64,000 nucleotides of DNA from Clostridia bacterium (GTDB lineage: Bacteria > Bacillota > Clostridia > Acetivibrionales > DSM-27016). This document shows positions 44,067 to 53,909 of this stretch, piece by piece. Location: assembly GCA_026414765.1 (NCBI GenBank), contig JAOAIJ010000022.1:62001-126000 (forward strand). The letters run 5' to 3'. The position numbers were made by a program, and so were the translations under genes. Below the pieces are notes generated by a model. It saw nothing but the letters and a program-made list of their open reading frames with translations. It was not told the origin of the DNA and searched no databases. Position 1 is the stretch's first letter; every line of letters begins with the position of its first letter.

Positions 44067-45737
44067 TTATGCTGTCAGATTTATCTGACTGTCTGTCCAT
44101 GCATAAGGATTTGTTTTTTGTACCTTTTCAAGATTGATTTCATTATTGACGTTTATACCGCCAGTAATACCGTTTCTTGAGCCATCATCTTTTCTTCCGG
44201 TTTCATACTGTCTCTCGCCGCCAAAACCCTTGTGCGAATCCTGACGTACAGATACACTGAACCCCTGTACTGCAAGGCCCTGTTTTTCCAGTGAATCTTT
44301 TAAAAGCTGCATGTTTGCCTCAAGTGCCTCTTTTACCTGCTGACTTTCCGCTACAAATTTGGCAACAACCATCCCTCTTTCAGTTACTACCTTCAAGGAG
44401 AGTTTCCCGAGGCTTTCTGGATTCAGGTCCATTACCATTTCAGACTTATCTCCGGTAAGTACAACCTTTGCCTTATGTACTACCTGTTCAATAATCTCAC
44501 TCTTAGGTATGCTGCTGTCTTTAATTACCTTTGCAGCTTCATGTACATTAGACTTCTGGTTTTGTATTTCCGGGTGATTGTTTAACTGTACACTGTTCAA
44601 ATTATCTGCTTTACTGCTTTCAATTATTGAACTTTTGGCTTCCGGGTTTCTTGTCATTGAAAATGCTTGGTTATCATCACCCTTAGCATTACCGGATTCA
44701 TTTTTTGTTTCTTTCTCAGCCGCCTTATCACTCTTGCCTGGCTTTTCACTTAGATTTACAGGTAATTGCGTTTCTTCTGATTCGTCCTGCTTTGCACTGG
44801 AATCAGAAGTCTCCGGTAGGCTTTCGCTTCCAAGATTCTTAATAAATGAAGCTTTTATTTCCTCATTTATTTCCTGCTTGAATTCTATCGGATTGTTCTG
44901 AAGTTTAGTTGCCAGCTCCTCCAGTTTGGTTTTAAGCCTTGCCATTATAGCCTGGAACTCCTGTAAAGGCTTGTTATTATCTACTACTGTTAAGTCTACA
45001 TTCTTAACTTCTATCCAGTTTTCCTTCTCCTCAAGTTCTTTTGCAGAAACTATGTTTTCTGCCTCATGGATTTTTTCGCTGCCTGTATCCTTTAATACCG
45101 TACTTGTTTCTTTTGCAGAATATTGTTCAAGTATGGTTCCAAGTGAGCCCGTTATCTCAGAAAGAACTCTTTTCTGCATGTCAGTAAAATTCGCTAATTC
45201 AGCAAGTTTATTTACTGCCGCTTCAATATCTTTTACATTTGTGAGTTCTTCAGGTTTTACATTTACGCTTTCAAGAATCTTTGTCAGTTCAATTGTCGTA
45301 ACTCCCAGTATCTGTGCAAGGCTTTCCAAAACAGCATCCGATTTTGTTATCTCCTTTGGCTCTCCGGCTTTATCGTTATGCTCTACTTCCTCAGTTTTTG
45401 AAGTTCCAGAAGCTGCTTTGCTTTCTACTTTTTGCATTTTTGCTTCATGGTTAACAGCGCTATTAACTTCCCTAAAACTTCTGAACTGAGGCTTTTGATC
45501 CATATACGTTCCTTTGTCAGTATCATTACTATCTTTCCTTTTTGTTTCAGGTTTATTAATATTGCTATCTGTGCCGGTTACTTTAGAATATGGTCTGTTC
45601 AGCGTACCTTCCAGAATATCCTTAAACTGTGGAAATCCTGTCTTACCTGTGCTTTCCGGCTTCTTAAAATCGATTATCGTCTGCTGGGCATTTGAGACTT
45701 TTGACATGAAATCCACTGTATAGTTTTGCTTAAGCAT
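44067..45737 (-). CDS. fliK: Flagellar hook-length control protein FliK
   Basis: 556 residues. A long, poorly conserved, charged N-terminal ruler region (about 1-410) precedes the C-terminal FliK domain (about 420-500, VMDLNPESLGKLSLKVVTE and then MQLLKDSLEKQGLAVQGFSVSV in parts). It measures hook length and triggers the FlhB switch. The ATG at 45737 follows AAAGGGGGTG. A Ser/Lys/Glu-rich composition dominates the ruler. Confidence 0.9.
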   Translation of the reverse strand: MLKQNYTVDFMSKVSNAQQTIIDFKKPESTGKTGFPQFKDILEGTLNRPYSKVTGTDSNINKPETKRKDSNDTDKGTYMDQKPQFRSFREVNSAVNHEAKMQKVESKAASGTSKTEEVEHNDKAGEPKEITKSDAVLESLAQILGVTTIELTKILESVNVKPEELTNVKDIEAAVNKLAELANFTDMQKRVLSEITGSLGTILEQYSAKETSTVLKDTGSEKIHEAENIVSAKELEEKENWIEVKNVDLTVVDNNKPLQEFQAIMARLKTKLEELATKLQNNPIEFKQEINEEIKASFIKNLGSESLPETSDSSAKQDESEETQLPVNLSEKPGKSDKAAEKETKNESGNAKGDDNQAFSMTRNPEAKSSIIESSKADNLNSVQLNNHPEIQNQKSNVHEAAKVIKDSSIPKSEIIEQVVHKAKVVLTGDKSEMVMDLNPESLGKLSLKVVTERGMVVAKFVAESQQVKEALEANMQLLKDSLEKQGLAVQGFSVSVRQDSHKGFGGERQYETGRKDDGSRNGITGGINVNNEINLEKVQKTNPYAWTDSQINLTA

Positions 45738-45765
45738 CTTTTCACCCCCTTTCAACATTTTGTTG

Positions 45766-46587
45766 TTATTTTACATATGCAGTCTTGAGTTTTTCCGTTA
45801 CCTTGGCTGCAAAATCTGGTTCCATTGCTGCCAACACTTCAGATGCAACTGCTTTTTTCATATTCTTAAGTGTTTCCACTATAAGACTCATTTTGGAATT
45901 TCCAAGTTCCTGGAAAATCTGTGCCGATGCAGATGGATCCATTGCTTCATATAGCTTTGCAAATTCTATAGCTTTTTGAGTTGCTTTTTCTTCTTTCATT
46001 ACAGCTTCATATACTTTTGCTGCCGTTTCCTTGTCAACTGTTTCGAAATACTGCTTAAAACCTTCCTTATCACCTTTTGCAATAAGGTCATCTATTTTCT
46101 TCTTCAATTCATCAAGCTGTTTGCTTCTTTCCTCAATTTGCTTCTGCTTTTCTTCAGCATCCTTCCTGATCTTTTCACTCTCTGCCTTTATTTTCTCTTT
46201 CTCATCTTTTTGCTGCTGCAAATCTTTTACATTTTTATTTGCATCATCCAACTGTTTTTTTAGTTCATCACGCGTTTTCAACAATTCTCTATATTTCTTT
46301 CTGACCTCTTCTTCTGTCATAAATTTGTCATCGTCAGGATTCAGGGGCTTAGGCAGTGCAAGTTTCAATACTGGAATTTTTTGAATGTTCGGCCTGTATT
46401 TATCCGCAAGACCGTTTAAATTATTATGAATTACAATATAAAAAGCCCCTCCTAGTACCGCAGTCATTATAAGCGTTGCAACCAAAAACGCCAGTAATCC
46501 GAATACAAATCCGTTTGTTTTACCTTTCTGGTTTTCGCTTCCTTGCGGTGTGGGGCTTCCGGTATTCTTTTCCTTAGTCTTAGCCAT
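45766..46587 (-). CDS. MotE/YlxF-like membrane protein with MgtE-N domain
   Basis: 273 residues. One membrane helix (about 27-52) is followed by a long coiled coil (about 95-180, Lys/Glu-rich) and an MgtE N-terminal-like domain (about 185-265) with AKLYEAMDPSASAQIFQELG. It matches YlxF of Bacillus by place, between fliJ and fliK; related MotE proteins act in stator positioning. The ATG overlaps the end of fliJ by eight bases, with TAGGAG inside fliJ. Confidence 0.85.
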   Translation of the reverse strand: MAKTKEKNTGSPTPQGSENQKGKTNGFVFGLLAFLVATLIMTAVLGGAFYIVIHNNLNGLADKYRPNIQKIPVLKLALPKPLNPDDDKFMTEEEVRKKYRELLKTRDELKKQLDDANKNVKDLQQQKDEKEKIKAESEKIRKDAEEKQKQIEERSKQLDELKKKIDDLIAKGDKEGFKQYFETVDKETAAKVYEAVMKEEKATQKAIEFAKLYEAMDPSASAQIFQELGNSKMSLIVETLKNMKKAVASEVLAAMEPDFAAKVTEKLKTAYVK

Positions 46588-47041
46588 CTTGTTCTCCTAC
46601 CAAGATTTTATTATACTTATAGCTGGTTATTTCATCATTTATTTTTTGCTCTTCCCTGAGCTGTTCATTTAAGTATTCCTTATGTTTTTTTTCTCTAAGC
46701 TTTTCAAGCATTTCCTTTTCCTGTACAACCTTTATTAACTGTTCTCTATATCTATCGACAACATTTTGTGCATAGTTTATATTTTCTTTCTGAAGTTCTG
46801 CTTTTTCTTTTAAAAAAGAAATGTACGAACCGTATTCTTTTAGTTTTCCTACCATAATACCTTTACTGGACTCACCACATACTTTATTAATATATTCATC
46901 ACGTTCATTTTCAATATTCCTGAGCCGCTCCTTTTCTCTTTCGAGCTTTTGGACAGCTTTACCCAATTCATTCTTTAAATTGTCTTCCATTTGTATTTTT
47001 ACGTTTAACAAAGCTTGAAGCTTGAAAACAAACTTAGCCAT
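46580..47041 (-). CDS. fliJ: Flagellar export chaperone FliJ
   Basis: 153 residues, almost entirely coiled coil, beginning MAKFVFKLQALLNVKIQMED. It joins FliI to the export gate. The ATG at 47041 follows GGAG at six bases. It lies directly after fliI, as expected. Confidence 0.9.
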   Translation of the reverse strand: MAKFVFKLQALLNVKIQMEDNLKNELGKAVQKLEREKERLRNIENERDEYINKVCGESSKGIMVGKLKEYGSYISFLKEKAELQKENINYAQNVVDRYREQLIKVVQEKEMLEKLREKKHKEYLNEQLREEQKINDEITSYKYNKILVGEQDG

Positions 47042-47116
47042 AAGATTCTCCATACGAAATCATTGATTTAGCTTTTACCTGGTATAAATATTTCTAAATA
47101 TTGTACATATGCTCAT

Positions 47117-48430
47117 CTACCTTAATATTCTTCCAATCTCATCCATTACTTCTTCAAATGTATATTTATCATGAGTTCCCTGCTCTATAAAGCCTATTAT
47201 GTTGTCTATTACTTCTATAGCGTAATCAATTTTTTCATTGCTCCCTTTTACATACGCACCTATATTGATCAGATCTTCCGCATCCCTGTATACAGCCATT
47301 ATTTTTTTAACCTCGCCTGCAATCTTCTTATGATCGGGAGATATGATATCCGACATAACCCTGCTTATGCTTGCCAGAACATCTATAGCAGGGTATTGAT
47401 TTTTATTTGCCAGCGCTCTTGATAATACTATATGTCCGTCAAGTATACCTCTGGCTGTATCTGTTACGGGTTCTGTCAAATCATCTCCATCCACCAGGAC
47501 CGTATATAGTCCGGTTATTGACCCGTTTTGAGAGTTTCCTGAACGCTCCAGCAGCTTTGGCAGCAGTGCAAAAACTGATGGAGTATATCCTCTCGAAACA
47601 GGAGGCTCTCCAATCGCAAGTCCAATCTCCCTTTGTGCCATAGCAAAACGGGTCAGAGAGTCCATAAGAAGTAATACATCTTTTCCCTGATCTCTGAAAT
47701 ATTCTGCAACAGCCGTAGCTAGAAGTGCACCTTTGAGTCTGATCAGTGCAGGCTGATCGGAAGTAGCTACTATAACAACAGAACGCTCCAAGCCTTCTTC
47801 TTTTAAATCTTTTTCTAAAAATTCTCTCACTTCTCTGCCACGTTCTCCAATTAAAGCAATTACATTTATATCTGCTTTTGTATTTCTTGCAATCATACCC
47901 AGCAAGGTACTTTTTCCAACACCGCTACCTGCAAATATACCTATCCTCTGACCTTTCCCTACGGTCAAAAGTCCGTCTATTGTCTTAACCCCCAGTGGTA
48001 AAGGCTCAGATATCCTTTTTCTCGTAAGTGGATGAGGAGGTGTATTATTGACAGGGTAGTAGCCCTCTGTTTCCAAGTCTCCCTTATCATCAATCGGAGA
48101 ACCCAATCCATCCAGTACTCTCCCAAGCAATTTCCTGCCAACACCTACTTTTAAAGAATCACCTGTTGCTACAACCGAGCTGCCAGGACCTATTCCACTC
48201 ATGTCTCCCAGTGGCATTAATAAAACGCTGTTATCCCTGAATCCTACAACTTCTGCATTTATTACCTTCTTGCTCCTTACTGTGTGAAGCTGGCAGAGCT
48301 CACCTATATTGACTTCAGGTCCGATTGATTCAATAGTCAGACCAACAACCTTGGAAACTTTTCCTGTATACTCAATAAAATCAGACTGTTCCAGAATCTT
48401 TTTGTATTTATTGAAGTTAATACTGACCAT
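47117..48430 (-). CDS. fliI: Flagellum-specific ATPase FliI
   Basis: 437 residues of the F1-beta-like export ATPase. The Walker A stretch FAGSGVGKSTLLGMIARN lies near 163-180, GERGREVREF near 195 and the Walker B VLLLMDSLTRFA near 245. It dissociates export substrates from chaperones. The frame reaches 48460; the ATG at 48430 is preferred, although a GTG 12 bases earlier with AGAGGT is possible. Confidence 0.96.
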   Translation of the reverse strand: MVSINFNKYKKILEQSDFIEYTGKVSKVVGLTIESIGPEVNIGELCQLHTVRSKKVINAEVVGFRDNSVLLMPLGDMSGIGPGSSVVATGDSLKVGVGRKLLGRVLDGLGSPIDDKGDLETEGYYPVNNTPPHPLTRKRISEPLPLGVKTIDGLLTVGKGQRIGIFAGSGVGKSTLLGMIARNTKADINVIALIGERGREVREFLEKDLKEEGLERSVVIVATSDQPALIRLKGALLATAVAEYFRDQGKDVLLLMDSLTRFAMAQREIGLAIGEPPVSRGYTPSVFALLPKLLERSGNSQNGSITGLYTVLVDGDDLTEPVTDTARGILDGHIVLSRALANKNQYPAIDVLASISRVMSDIISPDHKKIAGEVKKIMAVYRDAEDLINIGAYVKGSNEKIDYAIEVIDNIIGFIEQGTHDKYTFEEVMDEIGRILR

Positions 48431-48565
48431 ACTATTTATCACTCCTGTACCTCTTAGCAAAGGGTGCTATTGCTATTTTTTCAAACACAAAATTATATAG
48501 AAAATGGAGAACATTTTTCATTTCTCCACACGTTAGTCCCGCTCTTTACTTTATTCTTCCTGTGT

Positions 48566-49336
48566 CTAATCTTCTTTCCCTACAGCCTGTCTGAAAGCCT
48601 CTTCTATCTTCTTCAGCTTGGTCTGAACACCTGCGTCTATGCTCCCAAAAGGTGTATCGATCAGACATCCGCCTTCCTTCAATGAAGCATCCTTTTTGAT
48701 CTCAAGCTCACTCAATCCCCCAACCATTGACATCAGCCGATGCTTGTTTGAATCAATGTAATCGAAGTCTTCCGGAGAAACCCTAAGTATTACTCTTTCC
48801 CTGTTTGCGCATTTTTCAAAAGCCTGTTTTACCAGATATAGAATATCTTCTTTGTTAAATGCTATTTCTGCTCCTATTACATTCCGTGCTATATCAAGTA
48901 TCATCTTTACAGCCTCTGATTCAATTCCAGCAAGAACTTCCTTATATTCTGCTTTTGCGTGCTCCTTTATAAATTCCGCTTCCTGCAGCAGATCTTCATA
49001 CTGTCTTTTTGCTTCGTTTATTCCTTCCTCATAACCACGTTGTCTGGCCTCTTCCTCAACTGACAGTTTCAACTCACTTGCTTCCCTTTCAGCATCTTCA
49101 ATGATTCTCATAGATTCAAACTGAGCTTCCTTCAGTATCAGCTCAGCTTTCTGCTGTGCATCATTGATTATACTTTCAATACTTGCTTCACTAAGCTCTT
49201 CTGCCGCATTCTCTTTTTCTTTTTCAAGCGGAGTTGTAGTGTTAACAGTCTGTAAGTTCTGAAAATTCATTGGATTACGAATTTGAAAAGGTATGCCTAC
49301 ATTAACCTGATAGTTTTTATAGACCTTATTAGACAA
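48566..49336 (-). CDS. fliH: Flagellar export ATPase regulator FliH
   Basis: 256 residues. A variable N-terminal part and long helix (about 45-130) leads to the FliH/VATPase E-like C-terminal domain (about 135-245) with ILRVSPEDFDYI and GGCLIDTPFGSIDAGVQTKL. It regulates FliI. It appears to start at TTG overlapping the last eight bases of fliG. Confidence 0.92.
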   Translation of the reverse strand: MSNKVYKNYQVNVGIPFQIRNPMNFQNLQTVNTTTPLEKEKENAAEELSEASIESIINDAQQKAELILKEAQFESMRIIEDAEREASELKLSVEEEARQRGYEEGINEAKRQYEDLLQEAEFIKEHAKAEYKEVLAGIESEAVKMILDIARNVIGAEIAFNKEDILYLVKQAFEKCANRERVILRVSPEDFDYIDSNKHRLMSMVGGLSELEIKKDASLKEGGCLIDTPFGSIDAGVQTKLKKIEEAFRQAVGKED

Positions 49337-50351
49337 TTATCTCATCTCCTCCACCCCTGGAGATTACAATTTCTCCGGCATCTTCAAGCTTACGTATAAC
49401 GTTAACGATTTTCTGCTGTGCTTCCTCAACATCCTTTAGTCTGACAGGACCAAGGAAATCCATATCCTCCTTTATCATTTCCGCTAAACGCTTAGACATA
49501 TTGGAGAAAATGAGCTTCTGTACCTCCTCAGTGGAGCCTTTAAGCGCAATAGCAAGCTGGTGATTTTCCACATCCCTGAGAAATCTCTGGATTGAACGGT
49601 TGTCCAATGAAAGAATATCTTCAAATACAAACATTCTTTTCTTAATTTCTTCTGCCAGATCTGTATCTTCGATTTCCAGCGTTTCCATAATATACTTTTC
49701 TGTACCTCTGTCAACACTGTTCAGAATGTCAACTATTGCTTGCACACCGCCAGCAGCTGTATAGTCCTCTGTAACCAGTGATGAAAGCTTCTTTTCCAAA
49801 ACTCTTTCTACTTCTTTAATAACTTCAGGCGAAGTTCTGTCCATAGTAGCAATTCTTCTTGCAACATCCGCCTGTTTATCCTGGGGTAAAGCCGATAACA
49901 CTGTTGAAGCTTGCTGTGGTTTTAGGTATGCAAGTATAAGTGCTATGGTTTGCGGATGCTCATTCTGTATAAAGTTCAATAACTGTGAAGGGTCTGTTTT
50001 TCTTATGAAATCAAAAGGTCTTACCTGTAAAGAAACAGTAAGCTTGTTTATGACATCCAGAGCTTTTTGTGTTCCCAATGCTTTTTCAAGTATATCCTTT
50101 GCATAGCCTATACCGCCTTCTGCAATATATTCCTGAGCAAGACATATCTGATAAAATTCATCCAATACTTTTTCCTTTTCTTCGGGAGTAACTGTACGGA
50201 TGTTTGCTATTTCCAATGTTAATTGTTCAATCTCTTCCTCTTTTAAATGCTTAAATATCTCCGCAGACTTTTCCGGCCCCAGGGATATCAGAAGCATTGC
50301 CGCTTTTTCCTTACCTGTACGGTCGGATTTTGCAAGAGTAGCACGTGCCAC
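49329..50351 (-). CDS. fliG: Flagellar motor switch protein FliG
   Basis: 340 residues with the three FliG domains. The EHPQTIALILAYL motif lies near 126-138. The C-terminal torque helix contains KRMFVFEDILSLDNRSIQRFLRDV, given by its limits near 241-264. It couples the C-ring to the stators. The GTG at 50351 follows GGGGGTG and gives the normal family length, so the earlier in-frame codon is not used. Confidence 0.95.
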   Translation of the reverse strand: MARATLAKSDRTGKEKAAMLLISLGPEKSAEIFKHLKEEEIEQLTLEIANIRTVTPEEKEKVLDEFYQICLAQEYIAEGGIGYAKDILEKALGTQKALDVINKLTVSLQVRPFDFIRKTDPSQLLNFIQNEHPQTIALILAYLKPQQASTVLSALPQDKQADVARRIATMDRTSPEVIKEVERVLEKKLSSLVTEDYTAAGGVQAIVDILNSVDRGTEKYIMETLEIEDTDLAEEIKKRMFVFEDILSLDNRSIQRFLRDVENHQLAIALKGSTEEVQKLIFSNMSKRLAEMIKEDMDFLGPVRLKDVEEAQQKIVNVIRKLEDAGEIVISRGGGDEIIV

Positions 50352-50598
50352 AAACCACACCCCCAAATATATCAGTAACAAGAAGATAATCTAACCCCTG
50401 CTGAATGTATATAATTACCATACCTGTCATGTTAATTGGTATATAAATATTCAACCACTTTACATAAATTCAGTAGTACAAGCTTTTTGTTTTACATTTT
50501 TAGTCTACATTTTTACAGATTGTATTACCAGTATAACATTTTTCCAGCTAATCATCTAAAATAGCCTATAGCTGTTGTAACCTTTACTTTATTAGTTT

Positions 50599-52188
50599 TT
50601 AGCCATCCCATTCGTCTGATAGCCAGTTTCTCAATAAAGAAGCAACTGCTTCCGGTTTTTGTTTTACAAATTTCTCTATTTGCTTCTTAACTTCAGATCT
50701 TTCTTCTATATCAATTTCAGGTATCGGTTCCCCTGCATGTTCAGGTACAATAAACCTAGGTCCTCCTGCCGATGCAAGAGCGGGCTCCAGTGCAGGTTCT
50801 TCCTCTTTCTTCTTTCTCTTGGGAAGAGCAGCAATCATTAATCCTATAGCAAGGATAACTATCAGAGCAAATAAACCGTAAGTGTTGAATATATCTTTTA
50901 TTCTGTCTGAAATCTGAGTCTGAACCTCTTCAGGAGGTGCAATCTTGAATTTATTTATCGCTATATTGGCTACCGGTATGCTTGTAGCCCTGCTTACCAT
51001 CTGCTTGATTGTTTCTATCTCTTCTGTCGTTACATCCTTTGCTTTTATTCCATACTTAACATTTACAGCAATAGAAGACTGATCGGAAACTATATCGCCA
51101 ACAGAGCTTTCCAGTTCAGTCAGAGTTTCATTGAATTCATTATTGACTATTTCCCTTGTTTCCTTATATGAGGAGTTATCTCCATTTGTTTCTATCTGAT
51201 AAGAAGGAGAACTTCCCGTTCCCGGATTGCTTCCCACTCCTGGTGCCCCACCCGTTGCACTTCCATTTTTCAATTCTATTTTGGTTGTTTCGCTGCTTCT
51301 TACAGCCGGTCCGTCTGCTGTTGGGTTTTCAAATCTCTTTGATTGTGTTTTTTGTTTATTGAAGTTCAATTTTGGATTTGCAACAACCGCCATATCATCA
51401 AAACTTTCAAACTGCCCTTCAAAAAGCTTTTTGACTTTCCGTTCCAGCTCGGTCGCCCATTTGAGAGTCATTTCGTACTGGTCATTCACTTTGTCTATTG
51501 AATCATCACCTGCATCACTTGTAAGCTGTTTCATGTTATTATCGACTACTGTAATGTTTTTGGGATCAAGTTTTTCTACACTCTTTGAAATCCACATGAC
51601 AATAGCGTTGACCTGATCTTTATTCAGCTTTACTCTTGGTTTTATCCAGATAGCAGCTTTTGCTTCTTCCGCTTTCTCGTCATCAAGGAGCAGTACCGAT
51701 TCTTCCGGAATTGTAAGAGTAACTGTAGCATCTTCAATGTAATCAAACATTTTAAGCTTTGCAGCCAATAATCTTTCCTGGGTATTTTTATCGAATTTTC
51801 TTTTATCACTTTCTGTAGTACTGAGTTTTATATTATTTACATAACTCTCATTAAAAATTGCATCAATGGATTTAGGATATCCTTTTTCGACGAGTAACTG
51901 CTCTGCCTTGCTTTTTGATCTGGAATCTATAAGAATGTTATTATTATCAGGCTTGTATTTGATATTGCCTTCACTTAATATTGCTGTAATCTCCGAAAGT
52001 TCTTTTTGGTCATTCAAACCACTGCTAAACAAAGGTACATATGTTGTCCTGGTAGCGATAAACATCCCTACTGCTACCGCAACAACCAGTATACCTGCAA
52101 TTATGTACACTCTTATTTTTTGTGATTTATCAAGATTCTTCCAAAAATCCACAACCCGCTGCTGCAGTCTTGTAAGCACCTCAGGCAT
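50599..52188 (-). CDS. fliF: Flagellar MS-ring protein FliF
   Basis: 529 residues. An N-terminal helix (about 23-43) precedes the ring-building domains (with SGLNDQKELSEI and QERLLAAKLKMFDYI) and a disordered Ser/Gly/Pro loop (about 285-350). A second helix (about 440-460) leads to the C-terminal FliG-binding tail, ending LLRNWLSDEWDG. The ATG at 52188 follows GGGTGGTG. A 247-base gap without a gene separates it from fliG. Confidence 0.96.
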   Translation of the reverse strand: MPEVLTRLQQRVVDFWKNLDKSQKIRVYIIAGILVVAVAVGMFIATRTTYVPLFSSGLNDQKELSEITAILSEGNIKYKPDNNNILIDSRSKSKAEQLLVEKGYPKSIDAIFNESYVNNIKLSTTESDKRKFDKNTQERLLAAKLKMFDYIEDATVTLTIPEESVLLLDDEKAEEAKAAIWIKPRVKLNKDQVNAIVMWISKSVEKLDPKNITVVDNNMKQLTSDAGDDSIDKVNDQYEMTLKWATELERKVKKLFEGQFESFDDMAVVANPKLNFNKQKTQSKRFENPTADGPAVRSSETTKIELKNGSATGGAPGVGSNPGTGSSPSYQIETNGDNSSYKETREIVNNEFNETLTELESSVGDIVSDQSSIAVNVKYGIKAKDVTTEEIETIKQMVSRATSIPVANIAINKFKIAPPEEVQTQISDRIKDIFNTYGLFALIVILAIGLMIAALPKRKKKEEEPALEPALASAGGPRFIVPEHAGEPIPEIDIEERSEVKKQIEKFVKQKPEAVASLLRNWLSDEWDG

Positions 52189-52252
52189 TAATTTCACCAC
52201 CCTGTTTGAAGGTTATTTATCATTAGTATAGTTATCCCGGACATAATCAGCT

Positions 52253-52558
52253 CTAAATCTGTATTCTCATTATTTCGTTGTATGCATCAAGTATTTTATT
52301 CCGTATTTGCATAGTAAATTGTAATGCTACGTCAGCTTTTTCTCCGGCAATCAAAACTTCATGAATATTATCAGTTCTTCCCGAAGCAAAATCATTTGTC
52401 AACTTTTCCGCTCCCAATTGCATATCACTCACTTTATCGAGAGCATTCTTCAGATAATCTCCAAAGTTTACTTTACTGCTATCATCTTCCGCTATACTAT
52501 TTAGTCCTGAACTTGAAGGAGTAAATAAATTTATCCCACCTATTTTATTTATAGCCAT
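52253..52558 (-). CDS. fliE: Flagellar hook-basal body complex protein FliE
   Basis: 101 residues with the FliE pattern SKVNFGDYLKNALDKVSDMQ and VLIAGEKADVALQFTMQIRNK. It links the MS-ring to the rod. TAGGAGG precedes the ATG. Confidence 0.96.
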   Translation of the reverse strand: MAINKIGGINLFTPSSSGLNSIAEDDSSKVNFGDYLKNALDKVSDMQLGAEKLTNDFASGRTDNIHEVLIAGEKADVALQFTMQIRNKILDAYNEIMRIQI

Positions 52559-52574
52559 ATTTTCCTCCTAAAAA

Positions 52575-53021
52575 TCAGCGTCCTATTTCCAGTGCCTTCA
52601 TAGCCATGCTTTTGGTAGTATTTATTGATGTTACATTTGCCTCGTAGGCTCTTGTTGCAGATATCATGTTCACCATTTCCGTAACAATATCTATATTAGG
52701 CATTTCTACATATCCGTCTTCATTAGCATCAGGATGCCCCGGATCATACACTTTTTTAAACGGTGTCTGATCTTCTACTATCCTTGCAACTCTTACACCC
52801 TTACCTTCGAAATAACGTTTGCTGTTTTCTGTCAGATAGTGCGAAAAGGGAGTACCTGAGGCGTTTCTCTCTTCAAATATTACTTCACGGCGCCTGTAAG
52901 GCGTACCGTTTTCAGTTCTTGTAGTATTTGCATTGGCGATGTTCTGTGATATAGTGTCCATTCTCAGTCTCTGAGCTGTAAGTGCTGAGGAACCAATATC
53001 AAGTGAAGAAAAGTAACCCAT
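52575..53021 (-). CDS. flgC: Flagellar basal-body rod protein FlgC
   Basis: 148 residues with the N-terminal ALTAQRLRMDTISQNIANANTT pattern (given by its limits near 13-34) and the C-terminal NMISATRAYEANVTSINTTKSM segment. Part of the proximal rod. GAGGGGAG lies before the ATG. Confidence 0.96.
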   Translation of the reverse strand: MGYFSSLDIGSSALTAQRLRMDTISQNIANANTTRTENGTPYRRREVIFEERNASGTPFSHYLTENSKRYFEGKGVRVARIVEDQTPFKKVYDPGHPDANEDGYVEMPNIDIVTEMVNMISATRAYEANVTSINTTKSMAMKALEIGR

Positions 53022-53026
53022 TTACA

Positions 53027-53434
53027 TTATCTCCCCTCTTTAATTACAGATTTTATTTTTCTAAAATATCCGTTCAGACTCTGAACTAAAGTGTTGTATT
53101 GAATAGTGTTTTTTGCCATAGCAGCCATTTCATTTTCTATATCAACATTGTTACCGTCCAAACGGTAGTTCGTGGAATTATTTTGCTCAATAATCCGTGG
53201 AGTAACATTATCTATTTTCGTTCCACCGATAGGAATATGTTTTTTATCTGTTATTTTTCCCTTAATGCCGCTATCCATCGCATTACTGAGAAATTCTTCA
53301 AATGCTACAATCTTTCTCTTGTATCCGGGCGTATCGACATTTGCGATATTATCAGATATAGCTTCATTCCTGAGTAATGCCGCATTTAATGCCTTTTCTC
53401 TCGTTTTTGCGCCACTGAATATTTTTTCCAGCAT
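53027..53434 (-). CDS. flgB: Flagellar basal-body rod protein FlgB
   Basis: 135 residues with RNEAISDNIANVDTPGYKRK near 22-41 and the C-terminal ENEMAAMAKNTIQYNTLVQ. The first gene of the cluster and part of the proximal rod. AGGGGG precedes the ATG, and a 475-base non-coding region lies upstream. Confidence 0.96.
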   Translation of the reverse strand: MLEKIFSGAKTREKALNAALLRNEAISDNIANVDTPGYKRKIVAFEEFLSNAMDSGIKGKITDKKHIPIGGTKIDNVTPRIIEQNNSTNYRLDGNNVDIENEMAAMAKNTIQYNTLVQSLNGYFRKIKSVIKEGR

Positions 53435-53909
53435 CGGGTATACCCCCTAAAATCTACATTTGACAGATATTTTCATTATTCAGACTATTTGCTTCTACTT
53501 CATAAACACAACTATACTTAATATATATTTCGACAGATTATCATTGTTTCCTTTATACTTTAACAAATTTAATCTGTTAATTTACTCCATAAAATCTGCA
53601 TTAATTCTCCTGTAGATACCGGAATACCTGTATACCGGTGATTGAATGCAAGCCTGCCCGTGTTTTGGTGTATTGACTATGCTTAATACTTTCTTATTTT
53701 CTGTTCATAAAACGCCATTATTAAAAACTATATTAACATATTTTGTCTGAAAATACAACAATATAGGGTATTATAAATACTAAAACTATCAATATGTTGT
53801 ATTGATAGTTTTAGCTAAACATAAATAAATTTTAATGACGCATTGTCTTTAAGCCTAAAAAGTGCTTTATTTCACATTTTGGGTAAGAGTTTTGTAAGCC
53901 CTCAGTACT
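53435..53909. other. Upstream region of the flagellar cluster
   Basis: A 475-base AT-rich gap between trmFO and flgB with no gene; hslV, hslU and codY, common here in relatives, are missing. Weak sigma-A-like pairs occur on the minus strand, for example TTGTTA-N18-GATAAT at 53537-53566, but no site is convincing. A direct repeat of ATACCGG lies near 53617-53639. A 14-bp perfect hairpin lies at 53780-53814. Confidence 0.5.
53780..53814 (-). terminator. Hairpin after trmFO, possible terminator
   Basis: A perfect 14-bp AT-rich stem (CTAAAACTATCAAT at 53780-53793 with its complement at 53801-53814) and a seven-base loop. It lies about 95 bases after the trmFO stop. The U-tract is poor (GTATTTATAAT), so it could instead be an operator for the flagellar promoter. 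Confidence 0.5.

Noticed and set aside
44926-45489. Long open frame (187 codons) on the plus strand opposite fliK
   Set aside because: Ser/Phe/Leu-rich mirror of the Glu/Lys-rich fliK ruler, no ribosome site; a frame shadow.
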